The notes under the pieces: generated by a model | Databases searched by the model: none | What the model was told of the DNA's origin: nothing | What the model saw: only the letters and a program-made list of their open reading frames with translations | Source: Cycas panzhihuaensis | Lineage: Eukaryota; Cycadophyta | Assembly (NCBI GenBank): GCA_023213395.1 | Contig: CM041465.1 | Coordinates: forward strand, 152,279,741 to 152,343,740 | Reading direction: 5' to 3' | DNA length: 64,000 nt | In this document: piece by piece, positions 55,507-64,000 of the stretch | How the letters are laid out: every line of letters starts with the position of its first letter | Numbering within the stretch: position 1 is the stretch's first letter | Program-made: the position numbers and the translations under genes

Positions 55507-55984
55507 ATATCTCTCCCAGAACCTTGGTTACTTAATTTAATCAATGAAATCCCATTGTTTATCAATGAAATCCCACTGCTCTCCTTTCATTTGCTTATTT
55601 TTCTTTTTTCTTTTTATTATTTGACATTTAAGATTTAGGTGCAAGCCTGATATGAGCTAAACAAATCCATCTCTATTCTCTTTCGTATGCTCTGTGAGTT
55701 GTACGACCTTCAGAGAGCTGTATACTCTTTACAGCTATTTGACATTAAAAAAAACTTATTTTTGAATTGTTTCTCTCCATGTCTTCTGTGCAGGATCCTT
55801 TGTAGTCCCATAGCATCCCCTCTCATCGAATCTGAGGTTGATCTACCTCCTCTGTAAGCTATACAAACTCCCTCTGTGTATGCACGTCCTTCATAAGCTC
55901 CCTATATTCACATGGTTTGTTCTCTGCCTATTATAGTCTATTTACCACAAAATTTGAGAGGTGTCTAGGTAGTAGCCTTATCTT
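55507..55984. other. spacer between elements I and J
   Basis: No gene seen. A small direct repeat ATCAATGAAATCCCA(C/T)TG occurs twice at about 55541-55577. Confidence 0.5.
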
Positions 55985-55989
55985 TCTCT
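55985..55989. repeat. target-site duplication of element J (left)
   Basis: TCTCT, repeated at 62983-62987. Confidence 0.9.
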
Positions 55990-57124
55990 TGATCTAAATT
56001 TGAATGGAAAAGTAAAGACTTAGTCTAATCGAAACAAATTTAGAACAAATTTACAATAATGTTACATTATTTTTTAAATTATTTAGATATTTCCTTACAA
56101 AATCCCATATGTTTATGCTCTATTGAGCATGCATAGGACTGCTACAACAATTAGGAAGAGAAGAAATGAGTGTTGGGCACATTTTAGGCTTGTTACATAT
56201 TCTTTGGTACCATTACCAATGAACTATATGTGAAGTTTTAGTTGCCATTTAACAAAAAACCCTCTTTTGGAGAAGATTTCTGCCTAGCGTCTTCCTTGGA
56301 CTGCTACAGTTAGTTTTTTTCTTCTTCCTTTGGCTGTAACTAAGCCTTCTTGGGCTCCTTCAATGCCCCCATGAATAGATATGGGCACTTTTTTTTTGCT
56401 CCTTCTATCTGTTTCTTCTTGTACCTCTTTTTCTTCTGTTCTATGCAGTCTTTAATCTTGGAGTAGTTGTTCTTCTTGGGAAAGTTATTTGGCATTAAAT
56501 CCCTATGATTCTTGCTCCTCTTACTATGTTTATGGATGTTGGGTATCCTTCTTCCTCTTCCTTGAAAAAATTCGGTAGTTTTAAAACCCTGCTATGCATA
56601 TTTTCTTTCTAAACAGTTTTCCTATTTTTAGTTTTTCAACTAACTTTCAAACGGTTAAAAAACCAATTTAAATTCATTTATTCAAGGGTTTTCTTTCTTC
56701 TATTGCATAGAGGACATGTATAAACTTATCCTCCTAAAATTTTGTGTGAAATAGGCTCCTTTTTCCCCATCAAAATTGCGTTCGTTTTGCCATTTCTCTA
56801 TTTTTTATTTTTCAGGTTGCATTGGTTGCACTTCAGGATGCACTAGTTGCACTTCAGGTTGCACTAGTTGCATCTTAGGATGCATTAGTTGCACTTGTAG
56901 ACCACTTGGTTGCACTTGTATTCTACTTGGCTACACGTGTAGTCCACTTGGTTACACTTACAGACCACTTGGTTACACTTGTATCCCACTTGGTTGCACC
57001 TGCTTTGCATTTTTTAAGCATCTCAATGGCATTTTTCTACTAAATAAAGGTTACAAACATGGAAAATAAATATAACAAGGCATTTTAAAGAGTATTGTGA
57101 AATTAAAGATAAAAAAATGAATCA
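55990..57124 (-). repeat. 3' LTR of element J
   Basis: 1135 bp, starting TGATCTAAATTTG and ending GAATCA on the plus strand. It contains a tandem block of TTGGTTGCACTTG-like units. Confidence 0.92.
56816..57002 (+). repeat. tandem repeat of about 21-bp units in the left LTR of J
   Basis: Units like CTTGGTTGCACTTGTAGACCA recur. In one frame they give a Cys/Gly/Pro-rich string (CTCRPLGCTCILLGYTCSPL). The same array is in the right LTR at about 62680-62860, so it belongs to the LTR and is not a gene. Confidence 0.85.
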
Positions 57125-57141
57125 GAACTCCCCTTTTTTAG
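57125..57141 (-). other. polypurine tract of element J
   Basis: GAACTCCCCTTTTTTA on the plus strand, AAAAAAGGGGAGTT on the minus strand, touching the LTR. Confidence 0.85.
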
Positions 57142-57336
57142 GAGTTCATGGTCTCATGAACCTTATAGTTATAGATGAGGGAATTTGACTTTCCCTTTCT
57201 CCCTGTTGTACCATTTTACCTTGTTGGGTACTTGTCCTTTTTTTGCAATCTTGAAGGACTCGATTGTGTCTCTTCTAGTCTTGGTCTACTTCCTTTAAAG
57301 AATGCAATAGTTTTGCATTGGTTTCTCTTTCTCTAC

Positions 57337-58560
57337 TCACAAGTCCTTTGGATTTGGTAAGAGTGGAACTCCATCTTGATCTTTATCCAACATGTATGGC
57401 TCGAACATCTTTAGATTCTTAACATTCATAATTAAATACATCTTCATGAATTCTGGAAGTTCAAGTTGGAAAGCATTTTCCCTAATCTTCTTCAAGATTG
57501 TAAAAGGACCATAACATATAGGCTTTAGATTTTTACCTTCACTTTGCAATTGTTTCTTACTGAGATGCCACCAAACTCTATCTTCTTCCTTAAAGGAATG
57601 ACTAGTTCTATGTGCATCATGCCTTTGTTTGTATCTCTATTGAGATTTTTAAAACTACTCCTCAACCTGTTGATGGATTTTTCTAATTCTTTCCAAGAAT
57701 CTTTGTGCCTTCTTATCTCCTTCTTCCTCCTCCTTATTTTCAATAGAAAATTAAGCAAAAAATTCTAGATTGAATGAAATTATAGGCAGAAATCCCAAAC
57801 ATATCTTAAATGGTGATTTCTAGACTAAGCTATGGATAACTCTGTTGAAGGCAAATTGCAAGTATGGAAGATTTCCATCCTAAGTCTTAGGATACTTGGC
57901 ATTGTATCTATGTAACAGTTGTACCAATGTCTTATTGATGACTTTAGTCTGGCCGTCTATTTGCGGATGAAAGAATGTGCTTATCTTCAGCTTCATATCT
58001 ATTATTCTCCAAAGCGTTTACTAAAACAACTTAGAAATCTACTGTCTTGATTAGAAATAATTAAGCTGGGAAGTCCAAAATGCCTCCAAACATACTAAAA
58101 AAATAATCTAGCTATGTCTTCTCCTGTATGTGTCTTCCTACAGGGAATCAATACCACCATTTTACTAAACCGATCAACAACTACAAATAAATAATCCATA
58201 CCATTTTTGGTTTGAGGTAGTCCTCTGAGAAAATCCATAGAGATACTCTCACATGGTCATGATGGAACAAGAAGTAGAGTGTACAATCCAAACTTTCTAT
58301 TGGCTAGCTTTGATGTACTACACAATGTACATTCTCATATTGTTGTAGTCACGTATTGCTGCATATTTGGCCAATATATATATCACTGCAAATTCAACAA
58401 TGTCTTTCCCACTCTAAAGTGTCCTGCAACTTGAGAGGTATGAGCTTCTCTTACCCACTTCATTCAGTCTGCATACTTTAGAATGTAAAGCTTTTCTTGC
58501 TTGAAGAGAAGGCCATCTTTCAGCTGGAAATCAACAACTACTTTTCCCTATTATATATGC
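57337..58560 (-). pseudogene. integrase of element J
   Basis: The C-terminal end is clear at 57549-57337: GKNLKPICYGPFTILKKIRE ... NAFQLELPEFMK ... LKMFEPYMLDKDQ (GPY/F-like module). Upstream, the minus strand carries the core and zinc-finger blocks in broken form through about 58560. A frame change lies near 57550. Confidence 0.78.
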
Positions 58561-58739
58561 TCAAAGATAGGATTGAATGTCTCATCTTCCAAGTGTAAAT
58601 CAACATATTCATCATGGCAGAAAGGCTGAAATTACATAGCTATTAACAAACTAGAAATACCTCATTATTGAGGAGGTATGGATAACAAGTTTACAATTTT
58701 GTTTGTCATGCCTTTCTTGTACTTGACCATGATGTGAAA

Positions 58740-58991
58740 CTACTGCAAATAGGGCATCCACTTCATGTGCCTAGCCTGTTGCAATTTAGACTGAGTCTGC
58801 AAGAATTGTAAAGGTTTATGGTCAGTGTGGATGACCACCTCTTTTCCTAACAAATATGGTCTCCAATGCTTAACTGCTTGGTGCAATGCATAGAGTTCTT
58901 TATCGTAAGTTGGGTAGTTTATGACAGCTCCATTAAATGTCTTTGAATGGTATGCTATCAATCTTCCCTCTTGTTTCAACACTACTCCCAT
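58740..58991 (-). pseudogene. RNase H of element J
   Basis: MGVVLKQEGRLIAYHSKTF ... YDKELYALHQAVKHWRPYLL ... VIHTDHKPLQFLQTQSKLQQ, a well kept gypsy RNase H whose sequence closely follows that of element A (HTDHKPLQFL shared). Confidence 0.88.
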
Positions 58992-59030
58992 GGCATAGCT
59001 TGAAGTATTAGTCTCTAATTCAAATAGTTT

Positions 59031-59900
59031 CTACAACGAGGGTAAGGCTAACACTAGTGCCTTATAAATGTTTTGCTTCAAGATCCTAAAAGTTTTCTCT
59101 TGTTCATTCTCCCAATGAAACTTTGCATGTCCCCCTGTTAATGCATGAAGAAATGTTGCAATTTGAGAGAATCTAAAAATAATTTTTCTTAAATATTGAC
59201 ATGTACCAATGAAACTTCTTACCTCCATAGTTGTCTTGGGTGTAGGCCAATTGAGAATGACTCTAATCTTTGTTGGATCAATCTTCAATTCTCCTCCTCC
59301 AACTATAAAACCTAAGAAGACAAGAGATTGCTTTCCAAACTCACATTTCTTTGGATTAAGTTTTAATTACTACTTTTGGAAGATTTTGAGAACTTGCTCG
59401 ACATGTTAGAGGTTCTTCTCCTAAGTATAATTAAAAACCAGAATATCATCTAAATAAACAATTACAAAGTTATCAATGAAGGGTCTTAATACCTCATTCA
59501 TCAACCTCATGAAGGTGGCAGGTGCATTGCACAGACCAAAAGACATCAACAACCATTCGAAAAACCCTCGCTTTGATTTGAAGGTTGTCTTCCAAGTATC
59601 CTCCTCCCGGATTCAAACCTGATGGTAGCCTAATTTCAGGTCCAACTTGTTAAAATATATTACAGACTGCAGCTACTCCAACAAGTCATCTATCCATGGT
59701 AAGGGATGTTAATTCTTTATGGTGATCTTATTCAAAGTCTAGTAGTCAATGCATATTCTCCATTCTCCATCTTTCTTTGACACCAAAACAATAGGTGAAG
59801 CACATAGGGAATAACTTAGCTTGATCACTTCTTACTCTAAGAGTTCTTAAATATGCTTCTTAATCTTTTCATTCTCCAAAACTGAGTTTTAGTAGAGACT
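59031..59900 (-). pseudogene. reverse transcriptase of element J
   Basis: The connection segment KIDPTKIRVILNWPTPKTTM ... FIGTCQYLRKIIFRFSQIAT is open at 59288-59031. Further right, the minus strand gives [13 protein letters not shown] with intact YLDD near 59440-59475. The fingers/palm blocks lie toward 59850. In the same frame as RNase H. Confidence 0.88.
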
Positions 59901-60083
59901 ACGATTGGGCAAAGGTGAATTGGCAACCAATTGGATTTCATGTTTAATTACCCTTTTAGGGGGCAGCCTTTTTGGCTCCTAGAATATGTCATCATACCTA
60001 TTCCTTAGGCCTTTAATTTGATGCACTTGTTTCTTATCCAGTGCCTACATTGAGGACTCTGCTTGCTCTTTTTCCTCCACCTT

Positions 60084-60560
60084 TTACTTCACCATCAATA
60101 GCATAAATTTCCTATAAGCATTAATTAATCTTTTTGCTTTTTGGTAAGATATGAGAGAGATCTTCTTTTGCGACTTTGATGCATTAATCATATATGATTT
60201 CCCATCCTTGATGAGTCGAATCTTCCTCAACCTCTTATAATGAACTCCATCTCTATCATAGAGATATGGGTTGCCAAACACAACTTGACAAACATCTAAA
60301 GGAACTACCTCACATTCAACTTCATCAATGAACTTTTTAGAAATTGTAAATTTAAACTTACATTGGTGAGTAACCTACAACTTTGAATCTTTTTACAGTC
60401 ATCCAAGAGGATATGGTTTAGGATGTGCATGCATTTTTAATCCTAGCTTCTTTACTAATGCCTTTGAGATTAAATTCTTTTGGCTTCCTCCATCAAAGAT
60501 GGCATCAACCATACTTTGTTTTACTTGGATTCTTACCATGAAGAGCTCCTCTCTAACCTC
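60084..60560 (-). pseudogene. protease and linker of element J
   Basis: The minus strand has VDAIFDGGSQKNLISKALV (D-G-G at the active-site loop) near 60500, the end FGNPYLYDRDGVHYKR (60281) and the linker NASKSQKKISLISYQKAKRL to 60084. Element A shares this arrangement. Confidence 0.8.
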
Positions 60561-60699
60561 TGGATCAACTTATTCATGGTTGTTTTTAGGCTTTGCATTA
60601 GCCATGAGCATCAACTTCTCATTGGCTCCTTCAATGTCATAAACATCTTCATCACCTATAGAGTTAAGTAAAGCTTTACCTTCATTTCTAGCTTTATCT

Positions 60700-61673
60700 T
60701 TCCCCTTGTTCTTAGGCCACTTCTCTAGATATAGGAACCAACAATCTTCTATGCTATGACCTATTCACTTACAATGTATACAAGTGACTTTGATTTAGGT
60801 GGTATTGGCTTGTTTTTTTTGCCAAAAACCCTAATAAGTTTTTATCCAACTTTACTTGAAAACTTCTTTCCTTAGGTAGGTCTGTTGCTATCTTCTAGAG
60901 GTGTAAACCTTTTCCTCTCCATGAAAACCTTCTTGTTCCTCATTTCTATAGCAATCACCTTCTTGTTGGCCTCATCGAGTGATTTAACTTTAAACAATTG
61001 AAGTTCTTGTTGAATATACTGGTGCAGACCTCTAATATACTTCAGCATGATGTCTTTACCCAATAAAGAGATGCCCAATATAAAAGCTTGCTTTTGAAAT
61101 TCTGTTATGTAGTTTTGGATATTTTGGCCTTTTTCTTATCGGTAATACTGCTATTTAATCCTTTATTACTCTTCATACCCAATAGGTTAGAATTACTTCT
61201 TTATGAGGATTTTAAATCATTTCCATGTAATTTCATTTACATTATAGGATTTAAGATATGCATTCCACCAAACTAATGCATGGTTAGATATTTTTAACCT
61301 AGCAAAAGTAACTTTTCTTCCAGTTTTTATACCTATAAATGGAAAAATATGTTTCTAGTTAGTCCAACCAGCCATCTAACTTTTTGGCATCTAAGGTTCC
61401 ATTATAGATAGGTAATTTAAGTTTTGCCTCTACCTTGAATGGTTGTGTTATTACTGATGGACTATCATCTTCTTCCTCTTCTTGTTGGACTTCTGTAGGT
61501 TTTTCATTTATTTCCTCTTCCATCAGTTCATCTTCTTCCTTCTTTATGCCTTTGGTTGTTAAAGAAGTTACATCTTATTGAGAGGCTAGTAGCACCATAA
61601 GTTGGGTTAGTCTGTCAAGGATTTTATCTATCTTCACAAATCTTTTCTCCATCTCTTGCTCTAGCTCAGCCAT
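60700..61673 (-). pseudogene. gag of element J
   Basis: The start MAELEQEMEKRFVKIDK lies at 61673, followed by acidic stretches, the gag core (GISLLGKDIMLKYIRGLHQY ... LFKVKSLDEANKKVIAIEMR at 61078-60930) and a CCHC zinc knuckle (C-x2-C-x4-H-x4-C, with a stop inside) near 60740-60800. Frame changes occur around 60900-61080. Confidence 0.78.
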
Positions 61674-61814
61674 CTTCCTTCATTGTTTACACTCTTTTTC
61701 AAATGGTTTAGTTAAAGGCTCACCAGTCAAACTTTTCACAACTAAAAAAAAGAGGTTTTTTTTTCTTTTTCTTCTTTAAAAATCCTTAAATTCCCAAGGG
61801 TTTAAAAAAAACTA

Positions 61815-61826
61815 GCTCTGATACCA
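61815..61826 (-). other. primer-binding site of element J
   Basis: GCTCTGATACCA on the plus strand is TGGTATCAGAGC on the minus strand, 7 bases from the 5' LTR. Confidence 0.93.
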
Positions 61827-61833
61827 AAATATT

Positions 61834-62982
61834 TGATCCAAATTTGAATGGAAAAGTAAAGACTTAATCCAATCGAAGCAAATTCAAAATAAATTTATAA
61901 TAATGTTATATTATTTTTTAAATTATTTAGATTTTTTCTTACAAAATTCTATATGTTTGTGTTCTATTGAGCATGCATAGGACTGTTACAGCAAGTAGGG
62001 AGAGAAGAAATGAGTGTTGGGTGCATTTTGGGCCTATTACATACTCTTTGGTACCATTACCAATAAACTATGTGTAAAGTTTTTGTTGCTGTTCAACCAA
62101 AAACCCTTTCTTGGAGATGATTTCCGCCTGGTGTCTTCCTTGGACTACTACGACTAGTTTTTTTCTTCTTCCTTTGGTTGTAACTAAGCCTTCTTGGGTT
62201 CCTTCAATGTCCCTATGAACAAATCTGGGTGCTTTTCTGTTGCTCCTTCCATCTATTTCTTCTTGCACCTCTTTTTCTTCTGTTCTCCTATGTAGTCTTT
62301 AATCTTGGAGTCATTCTTCTTCTTTGGAAAGCTATTTAGAATTAACTCCCTATGATTCTTGCTCCTCTTGCTACATTTATGGTTGTTGGGCATCCTTCTT
62401 CCTCTTCCTTGAAGAAATCTAGTAGTTTTAAAACCCTACTATGCATATTTTCTTTCTAAATGATTTTCCTATTTTTAGTTTTTCAACTAACGTTTGAATG
62501 GTTGAGAAACCAACTTAAATCCATTTATTCAAGGGTTTTCTTTCTTCTATTGCATAGAGGACATGTATAAACTCATCCTCCTAAATTTTCGTGTGAAACA
62601 GACTCCTTTTTACTTGTCAAAATTGTGTATGTTTTACCATTTTTCTATTTTCTCTTTTTCTGTTTTCCATTTTTCAAGTTGCACTGGTTCCACTTTAGGA
62701 CGCATTGGTTGCACTGGATGCACTCGTTGCATTTTAAGTTGCACTGATTATGCTTTAGGACACATTGGTTATACTTATAGACCACTTAGTTGGTCTTATA
62801 GTCTACTTGGTTGCACTTGTAGTCCACTTGGTTGCACTTGTAGCCTACTTGGTTATACCTTCTTTACATTTTTTAAGCATCTCAATGGTATTTTTCTACT
62901 AAATGAAGGTTACAAACATGAAAAATAAATATAACAAGCGATTTTAAAGAGTATTATGAAATTAAAGTCTAAAAACAGATCA
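61834..62982 (-). repeat. 5' LTR of element J
   Basis: 1149 bp, TGATCCAAATTTG to CAGATCA on the plus strand. It carries the same 21-bp tandem array as the other LTR. TSD TCTCT follows at 62983. Confidence 0.92.
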
Positions 62983-62987
62983 TCTCT

Positions 62988-64000
62988 CCCTAAATTTTTG
63001 TCTCGATCTGTCACTCTAGTGAGAAGATCTGATATGATCTATGTTCTCCTCTTCATGTTTTATTTTTCAAGAACAAGGAGAAACTCTTTCTTTTAAACCA
63101 TTGTAGCTTTCTATTTAACTATCAAAACTAGCACTTATAACTACTTGTTCTATTTGTCTCTGAGTCATCTTGCCAACAAAGAAGATAGATCTTAATTTTA
63201 TCCATCTGTTTGTGAGATATCTTTGTCGGATCATGAGGTGCTTTACCTGTTTATGTCAAAAACCTACATACGATTAAATTTTGATTTATTTTATTTTCTT
63301 CTAAAGTTTAAGTTTAATTTAATTTAAGTTTATAATTTTTTAGTTCCAAGCATGTTAGCCTCCCTCCATCCTTATCCCCTAGTCTTATTTGCTCCATACG
63401 ACCTTTCATTTGCAGATTTCAAATAACATTAATCTATATTTTATAATTTTCTATTATTCAAAAACTATATTTTATATTTTATATAATTTGGATTCTACTA
63501 GCCCCCTTAGGACTCTATCAATCAGTCATATTAAGCCCCGAGGCGACCTAGGCTTATTGATTAAAGGGGCTTAACCCCCTTCCTTCTCTGGTTTTGTGTT
63601 ATAAAGAGGACCTTGGACATTTTCTTTAATAACTTGAGTTCTACAGCTCTATTTTTGGAAACATTAAAATTATTGGAAAGATTTTTTAGTGCTCTACATA
63701 TTAGAGCAATTTCATCTCATTTTGATGCTATTTTGTAGGTCTTGAACCTATTAAATTTGATCCTTTCCTTTAGTCCTAATTAGATGCATTATTTAATATT
63801 TTGAGCCAAATTTCTCATTCTAACTGAATATATTTAATCATTATCTATATATTAATTAATTATTGGTAATATTTGTTTGGTTTTATAAGCTTACAAGTTG
63901 TTTTCTAGCTCTTTAACATCAATTTTGGCTTCTTGAAGATTATAAGCCCTATTTAGATCAAAATGACAAATTGGCACTTCTTACCATTACTATTCTCTTT
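62988..64000. other. unassigned right flank
   Basis: AT-rich, no sustained frame and no LTR boundary seen. A perfect 9-bp inverted repeat TTAAGCCCC ... GGGGCTTAA lies at 63531-63574. Confidence 0.4.

Larger units (their letters stand above)
55990..62982 (-). mobile_element. element J: complete Ty3/gypsy retrotransposon (6.99 kb)
   Basis: Minus strand. The 5' LTR is on the right (61834-62982), followed by an initiator-Met PBS, gag with zinc knuckle, PR, RT, RNH, INT with GPY/F-like end, purine tract and 3' LTR (55990-57124). TSD TCTCT is perfect. Most open pieces from 61673 to 58740 share one minus-strand frame. It is related to element A by shared segments around the protease-RT linker and integrase tail (LKPI.YGPF.ILKK, FEP.MLD). 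No chromodomain was seen. Confidence 0.94.

Noticed and set aside
56776-57069. Cysteine-rich small secreted protein
   Set aside because: It is the translation of a DNA tandem repeat inside an LTR and recurs in the other LTR.
1-64000. CRISPR array, rRNA or tRNA genes
   Set aside because: No regularly spaced repeats of CRISPR type and no rRNA or tRNA structure seen. The TGGTATCAGAGC matches are retrotransposon primer sites.

Overview
The window is repeat-dominated nuclear DNA from a large-genome land plant, most likely a seed plant. A gymnosperm is my guess, on weak grounds: old, slowly eroding, nested LTR retrotransposons. Support for a plant comes from several features: Ty3/gypsy elements with a plant-type aRNase H domain and a plant mobile domain (PMD) gene, a chromodomain gypsy element, several Ty1/copia remnants, and two recognisable plant gene fragments (SLD5 and a LEA_2/NHL protein). 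I see no intact host gene, tRNA, rRNA or CRISPR array.

Layout. (1) 495-17667: 'element B', an old minus-strand Tat-like gypsy element. Its 3' LTR is on the left, followed by an aRNase H relic, an antisense PMD gene, integrase, RNase H and RT, after which it is broken at a junction. Inside the PMD gene sits 'element A' (6813-13153, plus strand), a complete gypsy element with TSD GGTGG. Its gag-pol stays in one frame with 11 stop codons and no frameshift. (2) 17668-22245: copia remnant 'F', cut by the young non-autonomous LTR element 'C' (17832-21279, TSD GTGCT, LTRs differing at 2 of 279 sites). C carries fragments of two host genes in divergent orientation: SLD5 (GINS complex) and a LEA_2/NHL membrane protein. 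(3) 22246-25140: 3' LTR and AT-rich interior of a minus-strand LTR element 'G'. (4) 25183-25756 and 41772-42685: a gene-like locus split by 'element D' (25761-41771, minus strand). D is a 16-kb member of the same family as B, with 2.5-kb LTRs, a tRNA-Arg-like PBS, gag, PR, RT, RNH, INT and the antisense PMD gene. (5) 43700-47238: copia 'H', single frame with many stops. (6) 47673-48106: solo LTR of family G with TSD AAAAG, then a copia-type 5' LTR 'K'. (7) 49455-55506: chromodomain gypsy 'I', TSD ATATC. (8) 55990-62982: gypsy 'J' on the minus strand, TSD TCTCT, with Cys-codon-rich tandem repeats in both LTRs. The last kilobase is unassigned AT-rich sequence.

How it fits together. The perfect target-site duplications of A, C, I, J and the solo LTR give exact boundaries and a relative order: A is younger than B, and C is younger than F. 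Stop codons fall mostly at Gln, Trp or Arg positions with the frame intact, as expected from C-to-T decay of methylated DNA. The most unusual content is the spliced, TATA-driven antisense PMD gene shared by B and D, the aRNase H placed beyond the integrase in B but not seen in D, and the double gene capture in C. All identifications are from reading the sequence by eye; no database search was run.
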